Assembly (NCBI GenBank): GCA_029339505.1 | Contig: JAQISU010000097.1 | Span: forward strand, 6,600,001-6,664,000 | Direction: 5' to 3' | DNA length: 64,000 bases | Origin: Unio delphinus | Taxonomy: Eukaryota > Mollusca > Bivalvia > Unionida > Unionidae | Shown: positions 49,786-64,000 of the stretch, one piece after another | Numbering within the stretch: the stretch's first letter is position 1 | Layout: each line of letters begins with the position of its first letter | Notes under the pieces: model-generated | What the model was told of the DNA's origin: nothing | Databases searched by the model: none | The model's input: the letters and a program-made list of their open reading frames with translations, nothing else | Made by a program: the position numbers and the translations under genes

Positions 49786-51180
49786 GTAATTTGCAGATCG
49801 AAAGGAAAATATTATTCTAAATTCAACTTTATTACAAGCTCTAAATGTAATTATTTATCAAATTAGTGTAATGTACGGCTACCTTATATTTTCCCCACAG
49901 TAGGAAAATAATGAAACAAAAATGGATAAATTCATCAAGCTGTGGATCGCCATCAAAAACAGATATACTTTACTTATATCGAAAGTTTCATGTTCAAAGT
50001 TAAGATATTCATGCAAAGATATATTGATAGATAGATAAGTAAATAGGTAAATTGATAGGTAAATTGATAGACTGGTAACTAGTTATGTGAATAGACACAA
50101 AGAAAGTTTAGTAAAGTCAAATTCGCTTAGAATTAATGAAAGAACAACTTTTTATAATAATAAAAAGAACTTTTAAATAACCGTATTTATTGACCCAGCT
50201 ATTGTCCATCACTTGTTCATTATGACCAATAAAAAATCTTCACACTCCGAACTAAACATTTTCGAAGTCCTATCAATTATTTCAATGGCAGTTAACATTT
50301 CATGGAGAAATTTATGTGCATGCAAAGTCAGATATATTTCCATATATAGATTATTAGGTTAGTATGAAGATAGATGGATTGCATATAGGATTATAGGACA
50401 ATTACACCCACACCCCCGTTATTTAGCTCCTCCCCAGTCAATTAACCCCAGTCAATTCCAGCCCGGTCAGTCACTCCATGGTCAATAACCTCTCCCCCCC
50501 CCCCCCGTATAAATTATCCTCCTGCCAACTACCTCCATGATGCGATTATTCCTCTGTGTAAATGAAGTGAAGACACTGTAAATAAAGATATAAATAAGAG
50601 CGGTACAAGGGGCAGCCGTACGATTCTCTATAACAGATACATTCAGGTGAGAAATCTGCCAATTCACTGTCACAAACTTTAGATAGCCAACGTATGTGAG
50701 CATAAAATAAAAAGAATATTTGCTTGAAACGAGTGAATAACGGATGCATTTCATCTCGTGGGTGAAACAACTCTAGTATTTTCACTCGTGGCTTCGCCAC
50801 TCGTCACAATACTGACTTATTCATTAACTCGATGAAATATATCCGTTATTCACTCGTATCAAACAATATCCAATATATTCCCATACCAACTGCCCGTAAA
50901 AGAAAGGAAGAGTTGAAAAGGAAACATAAAATTACTTGCTTAGCTGAATCCGTCCTAACTGGATATCTCCTTAATGAGCCACGTCGCCTATAATAGTAAT
51001 ATCGGTACATTTCTGCGTTTTATTGTCCTGTCAGTCGTGGAGAAAATATTGTAATTTTCAGGGGAATGACCTGTTGTTGCATTTTTGTTTTACACGGTTC
51101 TTGAGACCTAAAAGACATTTCCCATATCCTTAATAAATCATTGAACAATGTACCAAGATAATGTATGCATGATATTCGGT
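49786..51180. other. No gene seen; C-rich patch
   Basis: No gene found. 50400-50510 is rich in CCCAGTCAATT-like motifs and ends in a run of about 14 C. Confidence 0.4.
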
Positions 51181-51800
51181 TAAGAATGTTGTTTTCTTTG
51201 ATTAAGTTACGTATTTTTCTTTGATTAAGTTAAGTTGTTTTCTCAAATTAAGTTGTTGTTTTCTTAAATTAAGTAATGTTGTTTTCTTAAATTAAGTTTT
51301 GTTGTTTTCTTTGATTAAATTCTGTTGTTTTTTTTATCTTAAGTTCTGTTGTTTTCTTTGATTAAGTTATGTTGTTGACTTTGATTAAGTTATATTGTTT
51401 TCTTTGATTAAGTTATGCTGTTTTCTTTAAGTTATGTTGTTTTCTTTGATTAAGTTGTTGCTTTCTTTAGGTTGTTTTCTTTGATTAAGTTATGTTGTTT
51501 TCTTTAGGTTGTTTTCTTTAAGTTATATTTTCTTTGATTAAGTTATGTTGTTTTCTTTAAGTTATGTTGTTTTCTTTGATTAAGTTATGCTGTTTTCTTT
51601 GATTAAGTTATGTTGTTTTCTTTGATTAAGTTATGTTGTTTTCTTTAGGTTGTTTTCTTTGATTAAGTTATGTTGTTTTCTTTAGGTTGTTTTCTTTGAT
51701 TAAGTTATGTTGTTTTCTTTAGGTTGTTTTCTTTGATTAAGTTATGCTGTTTTCTTTAGGTTGTTTTCTTTGATTAAGTTATGCTGTTTTCCTTGATTAA
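51181..51800. repeat. Degenerate GTTGTTTTCTTTGATTAA repeat field
   Basis: Imperfect 20-40-bp units of TTGATTAAGTTATGTTGTTT and a shorter CTTTAGGTTGTTTT form. The field continues in weaker form to about 52048, where a LINE inserted. Confidence 0.8.
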
Positions 51801-52048
51801 GGTAAATTGTTTCACTTTGGTTAATGTGAGATTTTTATTGTTTTTCTTTCTCTTGTTGATTAAGATATGTTGTTTTTCTTTGATAAAGTTATGTTGTTGC
51901 TCTTTGTTCAAGGTATATTGTTTTTCTTTTGGTTCAGGCATGTTGTTTTTCTGTTATTAAAGTGTGATTTTTTTCTCTCTTTAATTCAGGTATGCTGTTT
52001 TCTTAAGATGTCTTCATTTTGGTTGAGGTATATTGTTTTAATTTGGGT

Positions 52049-52050
52049 TG

Positions 52051-52098
<48 letters not shown>

Positions 52099-54055
52099 CT
52101 CTCTGCACCGTCTGGTGCTTGAGGCAACAGCAAGGGAGCACCATTTCGGTCTGTCGGCAGCTATTGCTGGGGCGGTCTGAAGGGCGAGGCCTCTGGTCTT
52201 AAGGTCTCTCTCCACGGTTCGTAGCCATGTCTCTTTGGGTCTGCCACGGTTCCTTTTCCCCTGTGGGGTCCATCTCAGTGCCACCCTTGGTAGTGAGTCA
52301 GGGGGCATTCTGCAGACATGGTCGAGCCATCTCCATCGCCGAGATGCAATGATCTCAGAGATGATGCTTGCACCCGCTCTGTGCCAAAGTTCCTCGTTTG
52401 AGATCATGTTTGGCCAGAAGATCCTCATCATGCGTCGCAGGCACTTGGTTTGGAACACTTCGAGCTTGTGTTCTATGTTCGCAGTGGACTTCCAACACTC
52501 TGAACCGTACAAAAGGACGCTCAACACGTTGCTCTTGAAGATACGGATCTTCGTGTGGACTCTTTGGTTTCTTGTCCTCCAGATGGGCTTCAGCATTGCG
52601 AAGGTCTGGTTGGCCTTGCTGATTCTTGTGACGACTTCCCTTGTGCAATCTCCATCCGTGGCGACCTTACTGTCCAGGTAAGTGAAATCATCTAGTTCTT
52701 GCAGAGGCTGGTCGTTGATGGTGATTGGGTTGCCCGCTCTAGTATTCTTCCTCATGACCTTTGTCTTCCCTATGTTGTCTCGAAGACCTATGGTGTTTGC
52801 TGTCTGTACCAACTGTTGTGTCTTCTGTTGAATATCTTTTTGCCTGCTTGCCAGCAAACCGATGTCGTCGGCATAGTCCAGGTCATCCAGCATTGAGGTC
52901 AACGTCCACTGTATTCCTTGTCTCTTGCCCTCTGTTGTGCAGCGCATCATCCAATGGCCAGTGAGAAGAGGATCGGAGAGAGAATGCATTCATGCTTCAC
53001 TCCGGTTTCCACCTTGAATGGTTCAGTGATATGGTTGTTGTGGATTACTCTGCACTCAAAGTTCTCGTACAGGGACCTGATGCCATTGACAAGTTTCTTG
53101 GGGATGCCATAATGTCGTAGGATCTTGCACATAGAGGCTCGGTGCAGGCTGTCGAAGGCCTTCTCAAAGTCCACAAAGACCACATAAAGGGATCCATTCC
53201 ACTCGTGATACTGCTCAAGTATCTGTCTCAGTGATCTTGCACATAGAGGCTCGGTGCAGGCTGTCGAAGGCCTTCTCAAAGTCCACAAAGACCACATAAA
53301 GGGATCCATTCCACTCATGATACTGCTCAAGTATCTGTCTCAGTGTGAAGATGTGATCGATGCAAGATTTGCCCTTCCTAAAGCCTGCCTGTTCCTGGAG
53401 TAGGATGCCGTCCACAGCTGTTGTGATGCGTTGAAGAAAAATGCGGCTAAGAGAGAGGGATAGCAAGGTGATTCCTCGCCAGTTGTTGCAGTTTCCCAGA
53501 TCTCCTTTCTTGGGAAGTTTGACTATGATTCCGGTTTTCCAGTCATTTGGTGCTTTCTCACTATCCCATATCTTTTGAAGAATCTGGCGAAGAAGCTTCA
53601 GCGTCTCTGTGTCTTCTGCCTTCAGCATCTCGGGACACATTCCATCATCGCCAGGTGCCTTCCCATTCTTCAGCTTGTGAATGGCCTGCTTGACCTCCTC
53701 AACAGTGATGTCGAAATTGATGTCAAGGTCCTCCTCTGCTTCAGTAATGTCAGCGAGTACTGGTGGGTCTGGGCGATTCAGGATATGCTCAAAATGTTGC
53801 TTCCATCTTTCCAGCTTCTCCTCCTCCACTGTGACATAGGTTCCAACTTCATCTCTCACTGGAAGGTGATGGTGCTGACTATAGTCGCCCATCAGTTTCT
53901 TTGTGTTCTGATACACCATCTTCATGTCTTTCTGCCCTGCTGCTACCTCCGCCTCCTTGCTAGCCTCTCTGTGTATGATCTCCTGTCTCTCCTTGCTGAT
54001 TTCTTCACCTCCTTGTCTTTTCCTCCATACTCCTTCGAAATTCTCTCTTTCAGTC
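52049..54055 (-). pseudogene. LINE reverse transcriptase, 5'-truncated
   Basis: A non-LTR element read on the minus strand. The N-terminal RT part is at 53215-53925 (KLKNGKAPGDDGMCPEML, NWRGITLLS, QAGFRKGKSCIDHIF, VVFVDFEKAFDSLH); the catalytic YADD-type motif (DLDYADDIGLLA) and a C-terminal region (RRWRWLDHVCRMP) are in 52093-52989, with a frameshift between. The 3' end has a (TTGA)n-type tail (52051-52098). An imperfect target duplication of about 26-30 bp, TTGAGGTAT...ATTTGGGT, flanks it (52023-52048 and 54056-54085). The clade looks RTE/BovB-like, not certain. Confidence 0.8.
53121..53344 (-). repeat. 112-bp tandem duplication inside the LINE
   Basis: Two copies beginning GATCTTGCACATAGAGGCTC at 53121 and 53233, differing by one base. 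Because 112 is not a multiple of three it shifts the frame across the RT palm region. Confidence 0.9.
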
Positions 54056-54090
54056 TTGAGGTATGTTTTTTTTTTTTATTTGGGTACATA

Positions 54091-55205
54091 TTATCAAAAC
54101 TACATTAGTGAGGGGGTGGGGTACATAAAGGACACAAAGTTTAATTTCATATGATTTGACTGAACTGTATTCATATTTCTAGTAGTCATTTGTTTAACAA
54201 CTAAGTATTAGTCACATGTGCCTTTGATTAAAAGGAAAACAAATTTATGATTTTTTAAAATATTTTTTTTTGCCTCCTAAGTTAGAATAACACGAAACTG
54301 ATCGTGGAGTATCAAAAAGGTATGTAATTCATTTGGATACTTTTTCTTCTTTGCTCAATTTTTTAAACTACTAAATTTAAATAAACGAATTCTGACAAAT
54401 AATTGAGTGTTTTGTGACATATAGGGTTTCAACTTAAGTTCGCACATCATTTTAACCTTCAACCTTGAAGCGTCCTGAGTGCTTTTCACTCCAATTTTCT
54501 TCTAGCCAGTACAAATATATGCTTTTAAAAACAATATCCCGTTTTTTTAAATCTCTTTTTAATCCGGTAGATTAACAGTCCCAAACTATGTCGTCCTCGT
54601 CCAATTTTGATCCTGAGTGCACCCACGCTCATTTAAACAACTGCATTATTTTTTTTCAAAGAGAGTTTTAAGTAGGGCATGTATAAAGTATAATTTTTTG
54701 AGGTTATAAAAGGCATTCATATTCATCTTTGTTAAAAAATATTATTTGAAACCGTTCTTGTTCCCTGAAATATACGCCATCGGTGGTCACTCGAGGCTGA
54801 CTGAACTTACTGTTAGTGACTTAGTCAGCATATTAAGCCATGTGAGATGACCAATTTATCACTAACCAATAAGTAGAAACTGTCTTTGAAACTGCAGCCC
54901 AGTCATCGAAGTAATGTCCTGGACATTTTTTTATGTTGAAAATTAACAGCAATGGTGCAATACTTTCCTTAGAAACACCTGGTTATATTAACCCATATGT
55001 TTCAATGGCTTACGATAAAGTACCCAGTAGAGCTGGGTACCACAACAAGTTTTGGTATTTCTCAATATATCGCGATAGTACCACGGTATAATGCAATTAT
55101 ATTAGGGACCAACGATTTTAATGTTCCGAGATAGTACCACAGTATAATGCAATTATATTAGGGACCAACGATTTTAATCTATTATATTATTTGAAAACAT
55201 TATCT
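54091..55205. other. No gene seen
   Basis: AT-rich. A roughly 55-bp block (GATAGTACCACGGTATAATG variant) is repeated twice near 55073 and 55129. Nothing else supportable. Confidence 0.4.
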
Positions 55206-55209
55206 TTAG

Positions 55210-55268
<59 letters not shown>
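55206..55268. repeat. (TA)n microsatellite
   Basis: Uninterrupted TA run. From 55269 to 55705 no gene is seen. Confidence 0.9.
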
Positions 55269-55271
<3 letters not shown>

Positions 55272-55705
55272 ACCTCAAAAGAAAATGACAACACCTCATC
55301 CTAGCCCCAACATTAAATGATTATTACCTTATAGCAAGGAAATTTGCTGTGTTTGTCTTAATAGTTCCATATGTTGTTATTGTTGTCATACTGTAACTTG
55401 ATGATATAGGACTACACCACAGCTGACACCATGTAAAAACAAAGTATGCTGACATTAGACAACTTGTTTATTAAAAATAGAAAGTATTGACAAAAAAAGT
55501 ATAGTTTAATAGTATTGGCTAGGAAACATTGAGTGGATGTCAACACACGGGCAAGATAGTTATCAGAGAAGAGCCTGTAAACATAAAACACACCGATTCA
55601 ACAAAATGAGAAAATATTTTATGGACTTCGGAAATCACCTAACATTCAAACTCGCAATGTTCGCAAAAGCTGTCCACTATTCAACTCGTTTCATAAGTTC
55701 AATAT

Positions 55706-56350
55706 TAAATCATTACCCATTCGATATCAAAATCATTACCCATTCGATATCAAAATCATTACCCATTCGATATCAAAATCATTACCCATTCGATATCAAA
55801 ATCATTACCCATTTGATATCAAAATCATTACCCATTCGATATCAAAATCATTACCCATTCGATATCAAAATCATTACCCATTTGATATCAAAATCATTAC
55901 CCATTCGATATCAAAATCATTACCCATTTGATATCAAAATCATTACCCATTCGATATCAAAATCATTACCCATTTGATATCAAAATCATTACCCATTCGA
56001 TATCAAAATCATTACCCATTTGATATCAAAATCATTACCCATTTGATATCAAAATCATTACCCATTCGATATCAAAATCATTACCCATTTGATATCAAAA
56101 TCATTACCCATTTGATATCAAAATCATTACCCATTTGATATCAAAATCATTACCCATTTGATATCAAAATCATTACCCATTTGATATCAAAATCATTACC
56201 CATTCGATATCAAAATCATTACCCATTCGATATCAAAATCATTACCCATTCGATATCAAAATCATTACCCATTTGATATCAAAATCATTACCCATTTGAT
56301 ATCAAAATCATTATCCATTCGATATCAAAATCATTACCCATTCGATATCA
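55706..56350. repeat. 23-bp satellite-like array, about 28 copies
   Basis: Unit CATTCGATATCAAAATCATT plus ACC, with a single C/T polymorphism (TTCGATAT/TTTGATAT) distributed along the array. The unit contains GATATC. Confidence 0.95.
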
Positions 56351-58096
<1,746 letters not shown>

Positions 58097-58732
58097 GAAC
58101 GCTGCATCAATGATATACCACTGGATGTATACTTTTTTCATTAAAATGAAACGATGCCTGCCTGAGTTGCCTTATAAAGAAATATGTATACAACGAGTGG
58201 TATATCACTGGTACAGCGTACATATTGTCCATATATTTTATTTATATCATATACAAATACATATATTTGCCGCTTGAAGGGACTTCAGATTTTACTACAG
58301 GCAGCTGTGTATTGATCTATTGAATGAACTCACATCCCTGAGTGTGTCCGCTACAAAATGTAGTTCTATGTCTATTGTGAATATTTACAACTTTTTTCAG
58401 TTGATTGTTGCTGTGTGTGGGAGTTGGGGTCAATTTTTGTTTAGAGTGATTAAATCAATATAATCCATCATCGCTTATTTAAACATGAAAGATAATTTAA
58501 ATAATAAAAGTATAGCACTACAAACACTTGGTTAACTACGCCATTCAAATGAACACTAACCCATTAACCTACAGGATCATGTAATTTAATATGGAATAAA
58601 AACTAAGTGAAATGACGAGCCAACAAGAGGTAATTAAAATTTATGAATAAAGTTACCGTTCATCTAAGTCAATATTTTGCTTTAGCAACAGTATAAGCGA
58701 CCATAAACTCTTATGTCCGTTTCCGGTCGGTT

Positions 58733-58738
<6 letters not shown>

Positions 58739-58796
<58 letters not shown>
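58739..58796. repeat. (TC)n microsatellite
   Basis: Pure TC run. Confidence 0.95.
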
Positions 58797-58801
<5 letters not shown>

Positions 58802-58974
58802 TTTCATACGTCACTAATGACTAATGTGGGGAAATGCATCATTGATCTAGAATGAACTGCAGAATTTTTCTAGAATGTTTAAATATGCGTAATATTGCGC
58901 AATGGGCGGATCCCGATTAGATATATTACTTTCAACCAACACTTTAAATGCCATGTTATTTTTAATGTATGCGA

Positions 58975-59201
<227 letters not shown>

Positions 59202-60145
59202 ATTGACTTAGCAAACGCGTGCCCGATTTTGATCATTATGGCGGGTAATTGGAAGAAGAAAAAAAACATTTAGGCAAGTTTTGTATGATAATAAACTTGA
59301 ATTTTCTTTCATCTCTTTAAAATTACATTCTCTCGACATATTTATTTGTAACAATTACTTTATATAGTAAGTAACCTAAACGATTTACTGTGTCCGTGAA
59401 AAATTTAAAAGATATCTTAAATCTTGAATAATTTGTTTACAAAACTGGGGTGTGGAACTCTTTTGTGTCACAGACGACAGCGAATATCATCAAGACACAC
59501 TTAACAGCATTTGTGAAATTTACCGCCGGTAACTGTGACAAGATGACATTACCAGTGACTCTAAAAGCAGGTTTGCAGTAAACGGTATGGTGACAAACAT
59601 CTTTATACTGACATTTACTGTTGAAAGCGCACCTGTAGACGTCGCAAATTGTAACAAATGTGTAGTCTCAATGATAAATATGATTTCGCAGATAGTTCTT
59701 ATTTCTCTGCTTTTAGAAGTGTGCGTTTTATCAGCTCTTGTAAGAAAACACTGAGAACACTCGCGTCCGTTGTCAGTTTGCATTTTTTTAATCAATGTGT
59801 AAGTGCGTTTGTCGCAATGTCTCGTTTGATATTTCACAACGATAATACATATCTTTTTAACTACCTATCCATATTTTTAAAAATCATTATTGACATCTTG
59901 ATTTTATCGATCTATCAATCTGAAATTTAACGTTCAAATACAAAAGACAATATGAAAATTCTTTAAGGTCTGAATGCTAGTAAAGCTAATCAACACTTGT
60001 CCAATCCCAAAATGTTTCCTAAAATGACGATGAAATATGCTTAAAACAAAAGAAAACAAAACCCCAATATATGCTAGAGATATTACGGTATTTATAACAG
60101 CTGATAAAACACTAAATACTAAATGCACGTGAAGAGGGCTGCAAT

Positions 60146-61806
60146 GATATTTGCAACACGGCCATTATACATTTATATAAATCATTCTTTGATCACGGCC
60201 ATTATACATTTATATAAATCATTCTTTGATCACGGCCATTATACATTTATATAAATCATTCTTTGATCACGGCCTTTATACATTTATATAAATCATTCTT
60301 TGATCACGGCCTTTATACATTTATATAAATCATTCTTTGATCACGGCCATTATACATTTATATAAATCATTCTTTGATCACGGTCATTATACATTTATAT
60401 AAATCATTCTTTGATCAAGGCCTTTATACATTTATATAAATCATTCTTTGATCACGGCCATTATACATTTATATAAATCATTCTTTGATCACGGCCATTA
60501 TCATTCTCTGATCACGGCCATTATACATTCATATAAATCATTCTTCGATCAAGGCCATTATCATTCTTTGATCACGGCCATTATACATTTATATAAATCA
60601 TTCTTTGGTCACGGCCATTATACATTTATATAAATCATTCTTTGATCATGGCCATTATCATTCTTTGATCACGGCCATTATACATTTATATAAATCATTC
60701 TTCGATCAAGGCCATTATCATTCTATGATCACGGCCATTATACATTTATATAAATCATTCTTTGGTCACGGCCATTATACATTTATATAAATCATTCTTT
60801 GATCACGGCCATTATCATTCTTTGATCACGGCCATTATCATTCTTTGATCACGGCCATTATACATTTATATAAATCATTCTTTGATCACGGCCATTATCA
60901 TTCTTTGATCACGGCCATTATACATTTATATAAATCATTCTTCGATCACGGCCATTATCATTCTCTGATCACGGCCATTATACATTTATATAAATCATTC
61001 TTCGATCAAGACCATTATCATTCTTTGATCACGGCCATTATACATTTATATAAATCATTCTTTGGTCACGGCCATTATACATTTATATAAATCATTCTTT
61101 GATCACGGCCTTTATACATTTATATAAATCATTCTTTGGTCACGGCCATTATACATTTATATAAATCATTTTTTGATCATGGCCATTATCATTCTTTGAT
61201 CACGGCCATTATACATTTATATAAATCATTATTTGATCACGGCCATTATACATTTATATAAATCATTCTTTGATCACGGCCATTATCATTCTCTGATCAC
61301 GGCCATTATACATTTATATAAATCATTCTTCGATCAAGGCCATTATCATTCTTTGATCACGGCCATTATACATTTATATAAATCATTCTTTGATCACGGC
61401 CTTTATACATTTATATAAATCATTCTTTGGTCACGGCCATTATACATTTATATAAATCATTCTTTGATCATGGCCATTATCATTCTTTGATCACGGCCAT
61501 TATACATTTATATAAATCATTCTTTGATCACGGCCATTATCATTCTCTGATCACGGCCATTATACATTTATATAAATCATTCTTCGATCAAGGCCATTAT
61601 CATTCTTTGATCACGCCTTTATACATTTATATAAATCATTCTTTGGTCACGGCCATTATACATTTATATAAATCATTCTTTGATCACGGCCATTATCATT
61701 CTTTGATCACGGCCATTATCATTCTTTGATCACGGCCATTATACATTTGTATAAATCATTCTTTTATCACGGCCATTATACATTTGTATAAATCATTCTT
61801 TGATCC
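60146..61806. repeat. 37-bp/23-bp mixed array with higher-order pattern
   Basis: The long unit contains TTATACATTTATATAAATCA and TTCTTTGATCACGGCCA (37 bp). A short form lacks 14 bp (ATTATCATTCTTTGATCACG, 23 bp). The first part is all long units. From about 60490, long and short forms alternate in recurring blocks, giving a higher-order repeat. Repeat-driven frames occur and are not genes. Confidence 0.95.
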
Positions 61807-62835
61807 TAGTAAAATGAAACTGAAAAAGGATGGCTCATTTAGCAAGCTTGAGACAATTATTACAGTTCTCTCACAAGAAATAAGTCGCGCACAAATAGAA
61901 ATCACATGCGAACGGAATTTTGTTATGCGAACAACAACTATGTATTTTGCGGTCGGAGAATAACATTTTTTCGTGACTGAGTTTTTATTTTACTTTCTGT
62001 CACATATTCATTCTCGTGTACGACATATTATTGCTCATTCGTGTTTATTTTTAATTTCTGTGCGCAATATTTCTCTACGCCAGATACACTAATATATTAT
62101 TTATCATCGCTTATTTTCTGTACGCGACACAATAATTAATATGCATGACATATTTATTCACACTCGTGTCAGTCATTTATTTTTTTTTTTTTATTCATCT
62201 ACGCTCAAGACGATGAAGAGAATAAAATTCACAATAATAATATGTTTTTTTAAAAAAAAATCAAATACACGAAAGATTGGCTCCGAGGGAACTGCAATAA
62301 AATGTACGGGGAAAATGAATATTAAGAAATTACACAGCTCCATATCATAGCAAAATAATACAAATAAACAGATAATCGGAGTTAATTAGGTTTTAAGTGT
62401 ATACCAACAACATTTACAAGTGAGGAAATCAATATAAAACACGGATTCTCAAGCGCGACATAAAAATTTTCGTTCGCGAACAATTCCATTGAGCGAAATA
62501 GTTGTACTGTATAAATCGTTTCCCTTTATGTGATTTGTTTAGATTCAACGTGTATATGCAAACATGTGCTCGAACAGTTCTCAACGGTAATTACGTGAAG
62601 AATGCAAGGTGACTAGGACATGTGGAAATTTTAACTGTTTTTGTAATGAAACTGTTTAACGAATCGATCTGTATAGGAGGGACTCGTATATAGTATGCAA
62701 ATAAAGACAGTATTCGGGCCTTTACTATGTTTAAGCTGAGCATATACACAAATTGAAATACTGTATTTCTTCTTATATATCATGAACGTAACAGAAAAGT
62801 GTCAGTTGACTATGCTGGTCACTTAAAACTAGTCC
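61807..62835. other. No gene seen
   Basis: 1 kb of AT-rich DNA without a supportable feature. Confidence 0.4.
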
Positions 62836-63700
62836 AAATACGCAGTGTAGGCACAGATCTGGCATAGCAGTGTAGGCACAGATCTGGCATAGCAGTGTCG
62901 GCACAGATCTGGCATAGCAGGTTGTTTTAGGTCTATGCTGTTGACTAAAAAATATAGTTCACATAAACAGTGCAGACACAGATGGGGTATAGTAGACTGT
63001 CCTGAGTCTATGATGTTCATTAAAAAATATAGTTCGCATAAACAGTGCAGACCCAGATGGGGTATAGTAGACTGTTCTTGGTCTATGATGTTCATTAAAA
63101 AATATAGTTCACATAAACAGTGCAGACCCAGATGGGGTATAGTAGACTGTTCTGGGTCTATGATGTTCATTAAAAAATATAGTTCACATAAACAGTGCAG
63201 ACCCAGATGGGGTATAGTAGACTGTTCTGAGTCTATGATGTTTATTAAAAAATATAGTTCACATAAACAGTGCAGACCCAGATGGGGTATAGTAGACTGT
63301 TCTGAGTCTATGATGTTCACTAAAAATATAGTTCACATAAAAACAGTGCAGACACAGATGGGGCATAGTAGACTGTTCTGAGTCTATGATGTTTACTAAA
63401 AAATATAGTTCACATAAACAGTGCAGACCCAGATGGGGTATAGTAGACTGTTCTAAGTCTATGCTGTTCACTAAAAAATATAGTTCACATAAACAGTATA
63501 GACCCAGATGGGGTATAGTAGACTGTTCTGAGTCTATGCTGTTCACTAAAAATATAGTTCACATAAACAGTGCAGACCCAGATAGGGTATAGTAGACTGT
63601 TCTGAGTCTATGATGTTCATTAAAAAATATAGTTCACATAAACAGTTCAGACCCAGATGGGGCATAGTAGACTGTTCTGGGTCTATGATGTTCACTAGGA
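62836..63700. repeat. 27-bp and 75-bp tandem arrays
   Basis: Three copies of a GGCACAGATCTGGCATAGCA unit (62848-62920) lead into about ten copies of a 75-bp unit containing CAGTGCAGACCCAGATGGGG and AAAAATATAGTTCACATAAA. Because 75 is a multiple of three, both strands stay open for long stretches; these are not genes. Confidence 0.9.
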
Positions 63701-63714
63701 ATTGCAAACAGCAT

Positions 63715-64000
63715 ATATCTTGATATACAGGTGCATATTCTGATATCAGATCTGGAGCAATGATATTCTGATATCAGATCTGGAGCAATGCTTCAAGCAG
63801 ATGGATCTATATTTATAAATGCCACACAACCACTGGAGATGCATAAGCATAATTAATGCTATTATAAGTGGCAAAAAGTGTAATTTGGGCATAAAAACAA
63901 GTGTAACTTGGGCATAAAAAGTGTAATTTGGGCAAAACAAGTGTAATGTGAGCATAAAAAGTGTAATTTGTGCATGACATGTAATGTGGGCATAAAAAGT
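63715..64000. repeat. Short tandem repeats to the window end
   Basis: A 34-bp unit with GATATCAGATCTGGAGCAAT occurs twice near 63738-63790. From about 63868 a 17-20-bp unit GTGTAATTTGGGCATAAAAA repeats to the end of the window and probably beyond it. Confidence 0.8.

Noticed and set aside
60448..61729. Series of frames reading ITAIIHLYKSFF
   Set aside because: Tandem-array translation, repeated every two or three units.
62829..63592. Long open frames on both strands with CLCELYF or SHKQCR repeats
   Set aside because: Produced by a 75-bp tandem unit without stops. No start context, composition or homology supports genes.

Overview
The window is animal (metazoan) nuclear DNA: AT-rich, with long microsatellites, about a dozen minisatellite arrays, LINE retrotransposon fragments, and at least one intron-containing gene for a secreted peptide. 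The style suits a mollusc or another lophotrochozoan, but nothing here proves the phylum. Two large virus-like elements dominate it, both of the Polinton/Maverick-adintovirus kind (linear dsDNA viruses with a retrovirus-type integrase).

Element 1 lies at 6696-22304 (15.6 kb). Element 2 lies at 30476-46708 (16.2 kb) in the opposite orientation. Each has terminal inverted repeats (TIRs) of about 220-240 bp that start with the same 17-mer, and each is bounded by a 5-bp target duplication (CTATT for element 1, ATATA for element 2). Both have the same gene order. The replication half, starting from the ATPase-end TIR, holds: packaging ATPase; a divergent zinc ribbon joined to a parvovirus-type phospholipase A2 by a candidate -1 frameshift; DDE integrase; a convergent, very long replicase with B-family-polymerase-like motifs, an SF1 helicase and an HNH nuclease; and a Cys-rich zinc finger protein. 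Next comes a non-coding hub of 210-bp repeats, a large hairpin and a 33-bp AT-rich iteron array. The virion half, all on one strand, holds: a conserved 118-aa protein; a variable-centre protein; a basic minor capsid protein; the major capsid protein; a hydrophobic core-like peptide with C-terminal repeats; an adenain-type cysteine protease; a fibre-like spike; a two-helix membrane protein; and a penton-like protein.

The copies are separate insertions, not one duplicated segment: their TIRs differ between elements but are almost identical within each, and their targets differ. The replication proteins and the 118-aa protein are nearly identical. The spike head, three loops of the major capsid protein, a penton insert and the centre of one late protein are strongly diverged. 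That is the pattern expected of viruses selected at the particle surface. Both copies are now damaged, mostly by one-base homopolymer changes and point stops that differ between them. Neither retains a full intact gene set.

The rest: a reverse transcriptase fragment (281-490), two 5'-derived LINE endonuclease fragments, each near an element (5090-6544 and 28504-29990), a 5'-truncated LINE with a TTGA-type tail and imperfect target duplication (52049-54055), a two-exon gene for an 85-aa secreted Met/Gln/Gly-rich peptide (22844-24077), and many tandem arrays, especially to the right of 48980.
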